Program-made: the position numbers and the translations under genes
Source: Nocardioides lacusdianchii
Lineage (GTDB): Bacteria; Actinomycetota; Actinomycetes; Propionibacteriales; Nocardioidaceae
Direction of reading: 5' to 3'
Length of the DNA stretch: 64,000 nucleotides
NCBI RefSeq assembly: GCF_020102855.1
Contig: NZ_JADHZD010000015.1
Location: 20,201-84,200, forward strand
Shown here: positions 51,870-60,497 of the stretch, piece after piece
How the letters are laid out: each line of letters begins with the position of its first letter
Position numbering within the stretch: position 1 is the first letter of the stretch
The notes under the pieces: generated by a model
The model's input: only the letters and a program-made list of their open reading frames with translations
Database searches by the model: none
Told to the model about the DNA's origin: nothing

Positions 51870-51886
51870 TACTATTGCCGATAGTA
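51870..51886. promoter_or_regulatory. TACTAT-N5-ATAGTA inverted repeat (resB side)
   Basis: TACTAT (51870-51875) and ATAGTA (51881-51886) form a perfect 6-bp-arm repeat with the same 17-bp overall length as the copy at 51788. TAGTAT (51882-51887) is a -10-like hexamer ending 6 bases before ATG 51894, and no ribosome binding site exists, so the resB mRNA may be leaderless. A repressor here would block the promoter. Confidence 0.72.
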
Positions 51887-51893
51887 TGTAGCC

Positions 51894-53495
51894 ATGGATG
51901 GCGTACAGGTGTCGCACGGCAAGGGATCGGTCCCGCCCGCGCCAGCGCCAGACGACCGCCCGCGCACGTCCGAGCTGACGGCGTGGGCCCGTTGGGGATG
52001 GCGACGACTGACCTCGATGCGAACTGCGATCGTGCTGCTCGTCCTCCTGGCACTCACCGCCGTGCCGGGTTCGGTGCTTCCCCAGCGGGGGGTCGCCAGT
52101 GACCCGGCGGCGGTCGCCAACTTCGCGCGCGAGCATCCCGATCTCGCTCCGTGGCTGGACCGCCTGTCGCTCTTCAACGTCTACAGCGCCCCTTGGTTCG
52201 CCGCGGTGTACGTCCTCCTCCTCGTGTCCATGACCGGATGCGTGGTGCCGCGGTGCGCTCAGTTGTGGCACGACTACCGCTCCGAGCCGCCGCCCGCACC
52301 GCGCCGACTTTCGCGTGAAGTGGGGCACCGTCATGGACGGGTGGAGTCGGCGGAGAAGGCCCTGGGTGCCGCAGCTGACCACTTGCGCGCCAAGAGGTTC
52401 CGCGTCAGCGTCACCTCGCACGAGGTGCGCGCTGAGAAGGGCCGGCTGCGGGAGCTGGGCAACCTTGGTTTCCACCTCTCCCTGCTCGTCCTCCTCTTCG
52501 GCGTCGCCGGCGGCAAGCTGCTCGGCTACGAGGGGCGCGTCGCACTGGTGGAGGGGGTGACCTTTGCCAACGTCTCCTCTTCCTACGACGCGCTCTCACC
52601 GGGACCGTGGGCCGACCTCCCCGGTCTGGAACCCCTCGAGCTCACCCTCGACGACTTCCAGGCGGAGTTCGAGACCGAGGGTGCTCGCTTCGGCGAACCC
52701 CGCGCGTTCGAGGCGGCCGTCTCCTACTCCAGCATCGACGAGGGCGACGGATCCTTCACGATCCGGCCGAACCAGCCTCTCGACATCGACGGGACCAAGT
52801 TCTTCCTCACCGGCCACGGGTACGCCCCGGAGCTCACGGTGCGTGACGGCAACGGTGACATCGCTTCCTCCGGGCCGACCATCTTCTTGCCTGTGGACCC
52901 TGCCTTCACCTCCGACGGTGTGATCAAGGCTCCTGACGCGCGGCCCACCTCACTGGCCCTCCAGGGGTTGTTCCTCCCGACGGCAGTGGAGGGCACGGAC
53001 GGCAAGGACGTCTCGGCCTTTCCCGACCAGGTCAACCCGGTCGTCCAGTTCACTGCCTACACCGGCGACCTCGGACTCGACGACGGATCGACCCAGTCGG
53101 TGTTTGCCCTCGACTTCACCGATCTCGAGCAGGTGCGCCGGGGGGACGGCACGCCGTGGCGTGCCTCGCTCGCACCCGGCCAGACCGTCCGACTGCCCGA
53201 CGGGCTCGGATCCGTCACCTTCGACGGCCTCTCGCGATTCGCCAACTTCCAGATCGCCCGGGACCCGGGCAAGGAAGTCTCGTTGCTCGCCGCCATCTTG
53301 CTGATGGTCGGTCTCACGGCGTCGCTGGCCGTGCCGCGGCGACGCACGTGGGTGAGGGTCAACGACGACGGGACCATCGAGCTCGCCGCGCGGTCCCTGT
53401 CCCGGCGTCCCGTACCACTTGACGAGCTGGACGAGCTCGCCACCAGAATCGGCCTGTCTCCGGCGGATGCCGGGGCGCGGAAGGAGGAGACATGA
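51894..53495 (+). CDS. resB: Cytochrome c biogenesis protein ResB
   Basis: A 533-residue ResB/Ccs1-type protein, half of the System II cytochrome c synthase that carries haem across the membrane and attaches it to apocytochromes. Typical features are RLTSMRTAIVLLVLLALTAVPGSVLPQRG (first helix, cut here), VYSAPWFAAVYVLLLVSMTGC, LGNLGFHLSLLVLLFGV and a large extracytoplasmic domain (residues 210-470) before the last helix (VSLLAAILLMVGLTASLAV). It heads an operon of seven genes. Start ATG 51894 has no ribosome binding site. Confidence 0.93.
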   Translation: MDGVQVSHGKGSVPPAPAPDDRPRTSELTAWARWGWRRLTSMRTAIVLLVLLALTAVPGSVLPQRGVASDPAAVANFAREHPDLAPWLDRLSLFNVYSAPWFAAVYVLLLVSMTGCVVPRCAQLWHDYRSEPPPAPRRLSREVGHRHGRVESAEKALGAAADHLRAKRFRVSVTSHEVRAEKGRLRELGNLGFHLSLLVLLFGVAGGKLLGYEGRVALVEGVTFANVSSSYDALSPGPWADLPGLEPLELTLDDFQAEFETEGARFGEPRAFEAAVSYSSIDEGDGSFTIRPNQPLDIDGTKFFLTGHGYAPELTVRDGNGDIASSGPTIFLPVDPAFTSDGVIKAPDARPTSLALQGLFLPTAVEGTDGKDVSAFPDQVNPVVQFTAYTGDLGLDDGSTQSVFALDFTDLEQVRRGDGTPWRASLAPGQTVRLPDGLGSVTFDGLSRFANFQIARDPGKEVSLLAAILLMVGLTASLAVPRRRTWVRVNDDGTIELAARSLSRRPVPLDELDELATRIGLSPADAGARKEET

Positions 53496-54397
53496 CGACC
53501 CTCGACCTGGCACGCGTGTCCGACGGCCTCGTGTCGACTGCCCTGGCGGTGTTCGCCCTGGCCCTGGTCGTCTACGCCGTGGACGCAGCGCTCGCCCGCA
53601 CCAGAGGAGTTCGCGCACGCGAGCTGGTGTCTCCATCAGGCCGGGCGCACCCCGAGGTGCGGCCGCAGGTGCAGGCCACGCCGGGGATAGGATCCCTCAC
53701 CCGCTCGGGGGCCTTGCTGACGCTCCTGGGCACGGCTGTGGTGTGCCTCGCCGTCCTCGCCAGGGGACTGGCAGCAGGTCGCGCCCCGTGGGGCAACATG
53801 TACGAGTTCGGGCTGACCGGATCTGCGGCCGTGGCAGTGGCCTTCCTCCTGTACCAGCGGGGACGACCAGTCGGACGTCTCTCCGCCTGGATGGTCGCGG
53901 CCGTCCTGGTGCTGCTCGGCGTCTCGGTCACGTCGCTCTACACCCCGGTGGACGACCTGGTGCCTGTCCTGAACTCGCGCTGGCTGGTCGTGCATGTCGC
54001 GGCGGCGATCACCGCCGGTGCTCTCTTCACCGTCGGCGCGCTGGCCACGGTTGCCCACCTGGTGCTTCAGGGCCGCGGGCGCTCGAGGGACGACGACCAC
54101 TTCGCCGAACTCGCGCACACCGTGCACCTCGTTGCGTTCCCGATCTGGACCTTCGCAGTGATCGCCGGAGCGGTGTGGGCCGAGAACGCATGGGGCCGCT
54201 ACTGGGGCTGGGACCCGAAGGAGACCTGGGCGTTCATCACGTGGGTGTTCTACGCCGCACACCTCCACGCCCTGTCGACGGCAGCCTGGCGACGACGCGC
54301 CGGCTACCTGGCGATCGCCGGGTTCCTGGCCTTCCTGTTCAACTTCTTCGGGGTCAACCTGTGGATCCCGGGACTTCATTCGTACGCAGGAGTGTGA
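53492..54397 (+). CDS. ccsB: Cytochrome c biogenesis protein CcsB/ResC
   Basis: A 301-residue CcsA/CcsB-family membrane protein with about eight helices. The haem-handling Trp-rich motif is AENAWGRYWGWDPKETWAF (residues 230-248), and conserved His flank it (WLVVHVAAA; HTVHLVAFP; AHLHALS). It pairs with ResB as the System II haem lyase. ATG 53492 overlaps the resB stop by 4 bases. Confidence 0.94.
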   Translation: MTTLDLARVSDGLVSTALAVFALALVVYAVDAALARTRGVRARELVSPSGRAHPEVRPQVQATPGIGSLTRSGALLTLLGTAVVCLAVLARGLAAGRAPWGNMYEFGLTGSAAVAVAFLLYQRGRPVGRLSAWMVAAVLVLLGVSVTSLYTPVDDLVPVLNSRWLVVHVAAAITAGALFTVGALATVAHLVLQGRGRSRDDDHFAELAHTVHLVAFPIWTFAVIAGAVWAENAWGRYWGWDPKETWAFITWVFYAAHLHALSTAAWRRRAGYLAIAGFLAFLFNFFGVNLWIPGLHSYAGV

Positions 54398-54401
54398 CGA
54401 C

Positions 54402-54497
54402 ATGGACAGCAACACCATCTCGACCATCATCCTCGGCCTGATCGCCACCGCCGGCACCGCAGTGGTGCTCTACCTCGTGTCACGGGCGAAGTGGTGA
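54402..54497 (+). CDS. 31-residue single-pass membrane protein
   Basis: A frame from ATG 54402 (GGAGTG upstream) encoding 31 residues that are almost entirely one membrane helix (TIILGLIATAGTAVVLYLV) with a basic RAKW end. It is four bases after the ccsB stop and overlaps the copC GTG by 4 bases. That spacing and composition support a real small subunit, possibly of the haem lyase or a copper complex. No family recognised. Confidence 0.7.
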   Translation: MDSNTISTIILGLIATAGTAVVLYLVSRAKW

Positions 54498-55123
54498 GCA
54501 CCCACACCCGCCCCCGCGGGACGTTGCTCATGGTGCTCTCGGTCCTCCTCGGCACGGTCGCAGGCACGTTGCTCCTCGCCGCACCGGCAGGAGCACACAC
54601 CGACTTCGTCCGGTCCGATCCCGAGGACGGTGCCACGCTCGACGACATGCCCTCCCGGCTGCTCCTGGAATTCTCCGACGAGATGGATCCACGGCTGAGC
54701 ACCGTCACCCTGCGCCTCGGCACCGGTGCGAGCACCTCGCTCGAGCTCACGAGCGGAGCGGGACCGAGCATCCTGTCGGCGACAGTCCCGGGCTCACTGG
54801 CGATCCCCATCACGGGCGAGACCAGGTGGACGGTCACCTTCCGTGTCGTGTCCCGCGACGGGCACCCGGTGGTGGGCAGCACCCGGTTCTCGGTCCGGGC
54901 CCCGCAGGCAGAGCCTCCGACTTCCTCCGCTCCGGCCGACGACCCGCCCGGCGCCGAGGCGGACCGGGGTCCAGCCGGGACGACCGAAGCAGGATCTGAC
55001 TCAGAGCCCGGTCGAACGGTGTGGGCCATCGCTGCTCTGGGGGTAGGCGCGCTTCTCCTCGTGATCGGCGCAGTGGGCGCGACCGTACGCCTGGTCGGAC
55101 GTGACAGGGACCGGTCCGCATGA
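54494..55123 (+). CDS. copC: CopC-domain copper resistance protein
   Basis: A 209-residue exported protein. After a signal peptide ending at PAGAHT, the His becomes the mature N terminus, the usual copper(II) ligand of CopC; further ligands are in SDPEDGA and SRDGHPVVG. The beta domain runs to residue 128, then a Pro/Asp-rich linker and a C-terminal membrane helix (VWAIAALGVGALLLVIGAVGA). It probably hands copper to the CopD domain encoded next. GTG 54494 (GTGA overlap) is preferred over GTG 54491. Confidence 0.88.
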   Translation: MSTHTRPRGTLLMVLSVLLGTVAGTLLLAAPAGAHTDFVRSDPEDGATLDDMPSRLLLEFSDEMDPRLSTVTLRLGTGASTSLELTSGAGPSILSATVPGSLAIPITGETRWTVTFRVVSRDGHPVVGSTRFSVRAPQAEPPTSSAPADDPPGAEADRGPAGTTEAGSDSEPGRTVWAIAALGVGALLLVIGAVGATVRLVGRDRDRSA

Positions 55124-57174
55124 GCAGACCGCCCGGGTCGCTGGCTCTGGTCGCAACACCCGTCGTGATGATCGCAGTCGCTCTGGCCGCGGCCTCCATG
55201 ACGGGAGCCCTCACCCCACTCGGAGTCGTGGGACTGCCGGACCCCGGGGCACTCACCCGGGTGGGCCTGCCGGCGGTACAGGTGGTGCGGGACCTGGCCT
55301 CCATCGTGACGGTGGGCGTGCTGGTGGTCGTCGCGACCTGCGTGCCGCCACCGTCGGGGACCGAGGCGTCCGACCTCGGGCCTGCGCGCTCACGTCTGGT
55401 GTCATGGGCGCAGCTGTCCGCCACCGTCTGGGCAGCGAGCAGCATCGTCCTGGTCGCGTTCGTCTACTCCGACGCCTCCGGCAGTTCCGTCGGAGCGCCC
55501 GGGTTCACCAGCGAGGCGATCTTCTTCGCGTTCGGGTTCGAGCTCGGTCTGTACGGCGTGTGGGGGGCAGCGCTCGCCCTGCTCGTCGCGGTGGGCTGCG
55601 CGTTGTCCGCCCGCATCGGCGGAGTGGGGGTCACAGCCGTCCTGGCACTGCTGGCGCTCTGGCCCATGGCGTTGACCGGTCACGGAGCCAGCACGGCCAA
55701 CCACGACGAGGCGGTCAACCTCCAGTTCTTCCACTTGGCGGGAACCAGCGTCTGGCTCGGGGGGTTGGTGGCGCTCGTGCTGGCACGTCGGCAACTGGGC
55801 GACACCCTCCTCGTCACGGTGCGTCGCTACTCGACCCTGGCGGCCTGTTGTCTCGCGCTGGTGAGCGTGTCCGGGCTGCTCGGCGCCTGGTTGAGGCTTC
55901 CGTCACTCTCGTCGGCCCTCTCCTCCTACGGTGTCTTGCTGGCCCTCAAGCTGGCTGCGGTGGTGCTGCTGGGGATCGCGGGTTGGTGGCACCGTCGCCG
56001 CACGGTCGCCGCACTGGCGAGCGGCGCCGGAGGCGCCTTCGCGAGGCTGGTCAGCCTCGAGGTCGTGGTGCTGGCCGCCGCCGCCGGGTTGGGTGTCGCC
56101 CTCAGCCGCACCTCCCCGCCCGCGCCGCAGGGGGCTCCGCAGCCGCTCACTGCGGCCGAGTCACTGCTGGGAAGGACGCTGCCCGGGCCGCTGGATGCGT
56201 CGACGTGGTTCACGGCATGGGACGTAGACACCCTGTTCTTGCCCCTCGGCGTGGCGGGGATCTGCTGCTATGTCTGGGCAGTCACGCGGCTGCGTCGCCG
56301 CGGAGACTCATGGCCGTGGTGGCGTACGTCGTCCTGGCTCGTCGGGTGCCTGCTCTTCCTGTGGGCGACCAACGGCGCGCCCGGCACGTACGGCCGCGTG
56401 CTGTTCAGCATGCACATGGTCCAGCACATGACGATCGCCACGGCCGTACCGGTCTTCCTGGTCCTTGGCACCCCGATCACGCTCGCCATGCGGGTGCTCC
56501 GACGTCGTACGGACGGATCGCGGGGTCCACGTGAGTGGCTGACCAGCGTGACCCGGTCGCTCCCGCTGCACCTCGTGGGCCATCCCGTGGTCGCGGCTGG
56601 CATGTTCGTCGTCAGCATGGTCGCGTTCTACTACTCCTCGGCGTTCGAGCTGTCCCTCGAGTCGCACACTGCTCACGTCGTCATGACCCTGCACTTCCTC
56701 CTGACCGGCTACCTCTTCGCGGAGAGCGTCATCGGATCCGACCCGGGCCTGCACCGACCCCCGTACGCGCTGCGAGTCCTGCTGATCATGGTGACGTTCG
56801 GCTTCCACGCCCTGTTCGCGGTAAGCCTGATGGCCAGCTCGACGGTCCTGGCGGCCGACTGGTTCGGGTCGCTCGGGCGGACCTGGGGGCCTTCACCGCT
56901 CGAGGACCAGTACCTCGGCGCGCAGATCGGGTGGCTCATGGGCGAGTACCCGATCATCGTCATGGGAGGCACCCTCCTGACGGGCTGGGTGCTCGCCGAC
57001 GGTCGCGAGCGGCGGCGGTTCGACAGGAACGAGCTGCGCGACCGGGACAAGGAGCTCCACGCGTACAACGCCTACCTGAGTCGGCTGGGCGGCGCGGACC
57101 TGACGCACGGCCCGACACCTCCTACGATAGAGCCTCGCAGTCCACGACGAAGCAGGGAGGAGCAGCTCGAGTGA
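55120..57174 (+). CDS. CopD-CtaG fusion membrane protein
   Basis: A 684-residue fusion. Residues 1-330 are a CopD copper-import domain (GHGASTANHDEAVNLQFFHLAG; TSVWLGGLVALVLARR). Residues 345-650 are CtaG_Cox11-type/caa3 assembly factor CtaG (FSMHMVQHMTIATAVPVFLVLG in part; HTAHVVMTLHFLLTGYLFAESV in part; DQYLGAQIGWLMGEYPIIVM). About 15 membrane helices are expected. The fusion links copper uptake to copper insertion into cytochrome oxidase. It overlaps copC before it and blaI after it by 4 bases. Confidence 0.92.
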   Translation: MSRPPGSLALVATPVVMIAVALAAASMTGALTPLGVVGLPDPGALTRVGLPAVQVVRDLASIVTVGVLVVVATCVPPPSGTEASDLGPARSRLVSWAQLSATVWAASSIVLVAFVYSDASGSSVGAPGFTSEAIFFAFGFELGLYGVWGAALALLVAVGCALSARIGGVGVTAVLALLALWPMALTGHGASTANHDEAVNLQFFHLAGTSVWLGGLVALVLARRQLGDTLLVTVRRYSTLAACCLALVSVSGLLGAWLRLPSLSSALSSYGVLLALKLAAVVLLGIAGWWHRRRTVAALASGAGGAFARLVSLEVVVLAAAAGLGVALSRTSPPAPQGAPQPLTAAESLLGRTLPGPLDASTWFTAWDVDTLFLPLGVAGICCYVWAVTRLRRRGDSWPWWRTSSWLVGCLLFLWATNGAPGTYGRVLFSMHMVQHMTIATAVPVFLVLGTPITLAMRVLRRRTDGSRGPREWLTSVTRSLPLHLVGHPVVAAGMFVVSMVAFYYSSAFELSLESHTAHVVMTLHFLLTGYLFAESVIGSDPGLHRPPYALRVLLIMVTFGFHALFAVSLMASSTVLAADWFGSLGRTWGPSPLEDQYLGAQIGWLMGEYPIIVMGGTLLTGWVLADGRERRRFDRNELRDRDKELHAYNAYLSRLGGADLTHGPTPPTIEPRSPRRSREEQLE

Positions 57175-57536
57175 GACACCTCGGACAGCTCGAGGCCGCC
57201 GTGATGCAGCACCTGTGGAGCATGGGACGTGCCGTGTCCGTGCGGGAGACGCTCGGTGCCCTCACGCAGGAACGCGCGCTCGCCTACACCACCGTGATGA
57301 CGGTGATGGACAACCTGCACTCCAAGGGTCTGGTGGCACGGGAGAAGCAGGGCAAAGCCTATCTCTACACGCCGGTCTCCACCCGCGACGAGCACACCGC
57401 CCAAGTGCTGCAGGACGTGCTGTCGGACAGCCAGGACCGCACGGCTGCCCTCATGCACCTCGTGGGCAGGCTCGACGCCGGGGAGGCCGCCGAGCTGCTT
57501 GCCGCCCTGTCCGAGCGGGCGGAGGAGCCCACATGA
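57171..57536 (+). CDS. blaI: BlaI/MecI/CopY-family repressor
   Basis: A 121-residue winged-HTH protein from GTG 57171. The family pattern is clear: LGQLEAAVMQHLWSMGRAVSVRE, then ALAYTTVMTVMDNLHSKGLV and the wing REKQGKAYLYTPV, with a helical dimerisation tail. Relatives repress beta-lactamase or copper genes and are cleaved or released on signal. It is inside the resB operon and next to an M56 protease, so it very probably controls the TACTA-N7-TAGTA promoters here, including its own. Confidence 0.9.
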   Translation: MRHLGQLEAAVMQHLWSMGRAVSVRETLGALTQERALAYTTVMTVMDNLHSKGLVAREKQGKAYLYTPVSTRDEHTAQVLQDVLSDSQDRTAALMHLVGRLDAGEAAELLAALSERAEEPT

Positions 57537-58495
57537 CCGCGGCCCTCCTGCTGGCCGTGTTCGCCGCCAGCGCCTCGGTGCTCGGCGGTCGGCTGCTGAG
57601 CCAGCCGTGGGTCTCACGCTCGCCGCGGGTGGCCGTGCTCGGCTGGCAGGCGCTCTCGACGTCGGTCGTGGCATCCATCCTCCTGGCTGCGACCGCGCTC
57701 GCCATGCCGTTCCTGCCACTTCGGTTCTCGCTCGCCTCTTTGCTCGGCGCGCACACTCTCACGATCGTCGAGCACTACGAGACCCCGGCCGGTGTCTGGC
57801 CCGGGCTCGCCGGCGTGACGGTGGTGGCGATCCTCACCACCATGCTCACAGTGACGACCGTCCGCAGCTTCGTCCGCACCCGGCGAGCCCGACGTTCGCA
57901 GCGCGACGCCCTGGAGCTGGTGGGACGTCGCCACCCGGGTGGGTTCACCGTGATCGAGCACGACGTTCCGGTTGCCTACTGTCTTCCGGGCACCGGGAAC
58001 GGCACCGTGGTGCTGTCCTCTGCGGCGCTGGCGCTGCTCGACGATCGCGAGCGCGAGATGGTCCTCGGTCACGAGCGCCGCCACCTGCGCGCCCGCCACG
58101 ACCTGGCTCTGGCCTTCTCGGGGGCGCTCGCTCGCACGTTCCCGTGGGTGCCGCTCTTCGCCACCTCGCACACCCAGATCGCGATGTTGCTGGAGATGGC
58201 GGCCGACGACACCGCCGCCAGTCCCGCGGATCGTCGGGCGCTGGCGGGAGCCATCGTGGCGCTGGGAACAGGCGTCCGCCCTGAGTTCGCCCTCGCCGCC
58301 AGCGACACGGCGGCCCTGGTCCGGGTCCGACGGCTCACCGCAACGACCCGCAGTCCTGTCCGGGGTCTGGGCGTCGTCGCCGGGGCGGGCGCGGCGTTGG
58401 TCCTGTCCATGCCCCTGGGCCTGGCGCTGGCCCCCGCAGTCGAGGCCGCAACACGTGACTGCTGCACAGTTGTCGACCTGTCGATCAGCGGCTGA
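57533..58495 (+). CDS. M56-family (BlaR1-like) membrane metalloprotease
   Basis: A 320-residue integral membrane protease with helices at about 1-20, 35-60, 85-105 and 285-305. The zinc motif is LGHERRHLRARHDLAL (HExxH at about residue 180) and the downstream Glu ligand may lie in LLEMAADDTAAS. Unlike BlaR1 there is no penicillin-binding sensor domain, so the signal is something else. It overlaps blaI by 4 bases; the usual logic is signal, protease activation, BlaI removal. Confidence 0.9.
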   Translation: MTAALLLAVFAASASVLGGRLLSQPWVSRSPRVAVLGWQALSTSVVASILLAATALAMPFLPLRFSLASLLGAHTLTIVEHYETPAGVWPGLAGVTVVAILTTMLTVTTVRSFVRTRRARRSQRDALELVGRRHPGGFTVIEHDVPVAYCLPGTGNGTVVLSSAALALLDDREREMVLGHERRHLRARHDLALAFSGALARTFPWVPLFATSHTQIAMLLEMAADDTAASPADRRALAGAIVALGTGVRPEFALAASDTAALVRVRRLTATTRSPVRGLGVVAGAGAALVLSMPLGLALAPAVEAATRDCCTVVDLSISG

Positions 58496-58528
58496 GGCGC
58501 ACCTTCCCCATCCGGCGTGCCGCGATCA

Positions 58529-59119
58529 CTAATCTGCCGTGGTGGCGTCCTCGACCAGGCCGATGAGGGTCGAGGCGTCGACCTGTCCGATGACCCTCGC
58601 AGCCACTCCCCCGTCCGCGTCCACCACCACGGTGCTGGGAACGGCCGCTGCCGTCAGCACGCCACGGAACGCCAGGATGGCGGTGCCACTGTCCTCCGCG
58701 CGGACGCTCGGATAGGGGATGTCGAACGCGCGCTCGAACGCGCGCGCGGCGTCCGCGCTGTCACGGACGTTGATGCCGTAGAACTGGGCGCGCTTGCCCA
58801 ACGTCTCCACGGCCTCCACCAGCTCGGGGGCCTCGGCGCGGCACGGCCCGCACCACGACCCCCACACGTTCAGGACCGTCACCGTGCCGCGCAGGTCGGT
58901 GTCGCTGAGGGTGGACCCGTCCAGCATGTCGACGTCGAAGGCAGCGAGGCTCGGCCGTTCCCCCGGCGCGTACTGCTGGACGAGATCAGGCGTGTCGCTG
59001 GACGTACCCGATGCCCCCGCGTCGTCCACGCTCAGGGCGCGCACGAAGAGCCACGTCAACAATGCCGTGACGAGCACGATGCCCACGAGGACGACGCCTC
59101 GACGCGCACGGGGGCTCAC
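58529..59119 (-). CDS. TlpA/ResA-like thiol-disulfide oxidoreductase
   Basis: A 196-residue membrane-anchored thioredoxin-fold protein. Residues 8-28 form the anchor (VVLVGIVLVTALLTWLFV) and the active site is WGSWCGPCRAEAPEL near residue 100. Known relatives reduce apocytochrome c cysteines before haem attachment, using electrons from CcdA. GTG 59119 lies in a GTGA overlap with ccdA. It is the last gene of the dsbA-VKOR-ccdA operon and converges with the M56 gene. Confidence 0.9.
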   Translation of the reverse strand: MSPRARRGVVLVGIVLVTALLTWLFVRALSVDDAGASGTSSDTPDLVQQYAPGERPSLAAFDVDMLDGSTLSDTDLRGTVTVLNVWGSWCGPCRAEAPELVEAVETLGKRAQFYGINVRDSADAARAFERAFDIPYPSVRAEDSGTAILAFRGVLTAAAVPSTVVVDADGGVAARVIGQVDASTLIGLVEDATTAD

Positions 59120-59895
59120 AGCGGCGCCTGCCAGCCGACGATGAGCGTCTGGAGCGCGGCCACGCCCCGGGACCACACGCCCGACACCTGGAGCAGGCCG
59201 ACCACCACCAGCAGCAGCCCACCGGCCCGGGTGATGGTGGTGGACCGGCGGCGCACCCAGGCGAAGACTCGTGTGGCGCGGGTGAGGAACATCGCGGTGA
59301 CCAGGAAGGGGACGCCGAGTCCGACGGCGTAGCCGAGCGAGAGAACGGCGCCGCGTTCAGCCGTTGCTGTGGTCGTGGCCAAGGTGAGCACCGCAGCCAG
59401 CGCGGGCCCGATGCAAGGGGTCCATCCAATCGCGAACACGGCTCCGAGCAGGGGGGCGCCGGCGAGGCCCATGCGAGGGGTGAGACGCAGCCGCAAGGTG
59501 CGCCCGACGCCGGGTAGCCGACCGGCGGCGCCGGCGAACAAGAGGCCGAAGACGATCGTCATCACTCCTGCCACGCGCACGATGACGTCCTGGTGCGCGA
59601 GAAGCCTGGATCCCAGCGACCCGAAGGCCAGGCCGTAGCTGGCGAACACGACGGCGAACCCGAGCACGAAGAGCGCCGTGCCTGTGACGGTGCGGAACCT
59701 GCGGGCCGGGGAACCGCCAGCAAGCTCGCGGGCGACCTCGGACTCGGTTCCGGCCATCCCTGCAACGTACGACAGGTAGCCGGGCACCAAGGGCAACGAG
59801 CACGGCGTGAAGAAGGACAGCAGGCCCGCGACCAGTGCCACGGGCAGGGCCACCAGCATGGACCCGTCCAGGATGACGTCCTGCACTCCGCCCAT
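59116..59895 (-). CDS. ccdA: Cytochrome c biogenesis protein CcdA
   Basis: A 259-residue six-helix membrane protein that passes reducing power from cytoplasmic thioredoxin to extracytoplasmic thiols. The two redox Cys are in FTPCSLPLVPGYLSYV (first helix) and GWTPCIGPALAAVL (fourth helix). ATG 59895 is used; the longer frame upstream overlaps the VKOR gene. With TlpA it completes System II together with resB and ccsB on the other strand. Confidence 0.92.
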   Translation of the reverse strand: MGGVQDVILDGSMLVALPVALVAGLLSFFTPCSLPLVPGYLSYVAGMAGTESEVARELAGGSPARRFRTVTGTALFVLGFAVVFASYGLAFGSLGSRLLAHQDVIVRVAGVMTIVFGLLFAGAAGRLPGVGRTLRLRLTPRMGLAGAPLLGAVFAIGWTPCIGPALAAVLTLATTTATAERGAVLSLGYAVGLGVPFLVTAMFLTRATRVFAWVRRRSTTITRAGGLLLVVVGLLQVSGVWSRGVAALQTLIVGWQAPL

Positions 59896-59909
59896 CGTGT
59901 TCCAGCCTC

Positions 59910-60497
59910 TCAGAGCAGGGTGGACCAGTAGGACCAGAAGCGCTGCGCGATCAAACCGATCAGCAGGAGGTAGGGCACCAGGAGGAGCAGCGCGTGCCAC
60001 TCCCCCGCGAGTGCCGCGGCACGGCTGCCCCGGAGCCGCTGCCCCAGAACCCCATGCGCCAGGTTGCGCAGCGTGACATACCAGAAGATCGGGATGACCA
60101 CGGCCCAGACCACCATGCAGTAGGGACACAGCGCGCCGATGCGATAGATGCTCTGGAACGCCAGCCAGGCGACCAGCCCCACCGCAGCGGTGACGCCCAA
60201 CTGGAGACCGACCCAGTACCAGCGCGCCAGCTGTCCACCAGCGAGGATCACGACACCTGTGGTCACGACCACCGGGAAGGCGGCTACTCCGATGATGGGG
60301 TTGGGGAATCCCAGCAACGCGGCCTGGGTGGTCTCCATCACCGATCCGCAACTCAGCACCGGATTGATGCTGCACGTCGGGACGTACGTGCTGTCGTCTC
60401 CGAGCCTGACGCGCTCGATGAGCAGCACCGCAGCGGCGAGGAGCCCGATCAGACCGCCGCTCGCCAGCCCCCAAGCCAGGCGTCGATCAGTGCTCAC
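59910..60497 (-). CDS. Vitamin K epoxide reductase family protein
   Basis: A 195-residue VKOR homologue with five helices. The loop pair of Cys is in YVPTCSINPVLSCGSV and the active CxxC is ALCPYCMVVW near residue 124. In actinobacteria VKOR reoxidises DsbA-type oxidases using menaquinone. Its ATG overlaps the stop of the adjacent dsbA by 4 bases, which supports that pairing. Confidence 0.92.
   Translation of the reverse strand: MSTDRRLAWGLASGGLIGLLAAAVLLIERVRLGDDSTYVPTCSINPVLSCGSVMETTQAALLGFPNPIIGVAAFPVVVTTGVVILAGGQLARWYWVGLQLGVTAAVGLVAWLAFQSIYRIGALCPYCMVVWAVVIPIFWYVTLRNLAHGVLGQRLRGSRAAALAGEWHALLLLVPYLLLIGLIAQRFWSYWSTLL

Noticed and set aside
57110..57170. CTACGATAG near the blaI start as a further operator copy
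   Set aside because: It is not a proper dyad, lacks the N7 spacing and lies inside the CopD-CtaG coding sequence.
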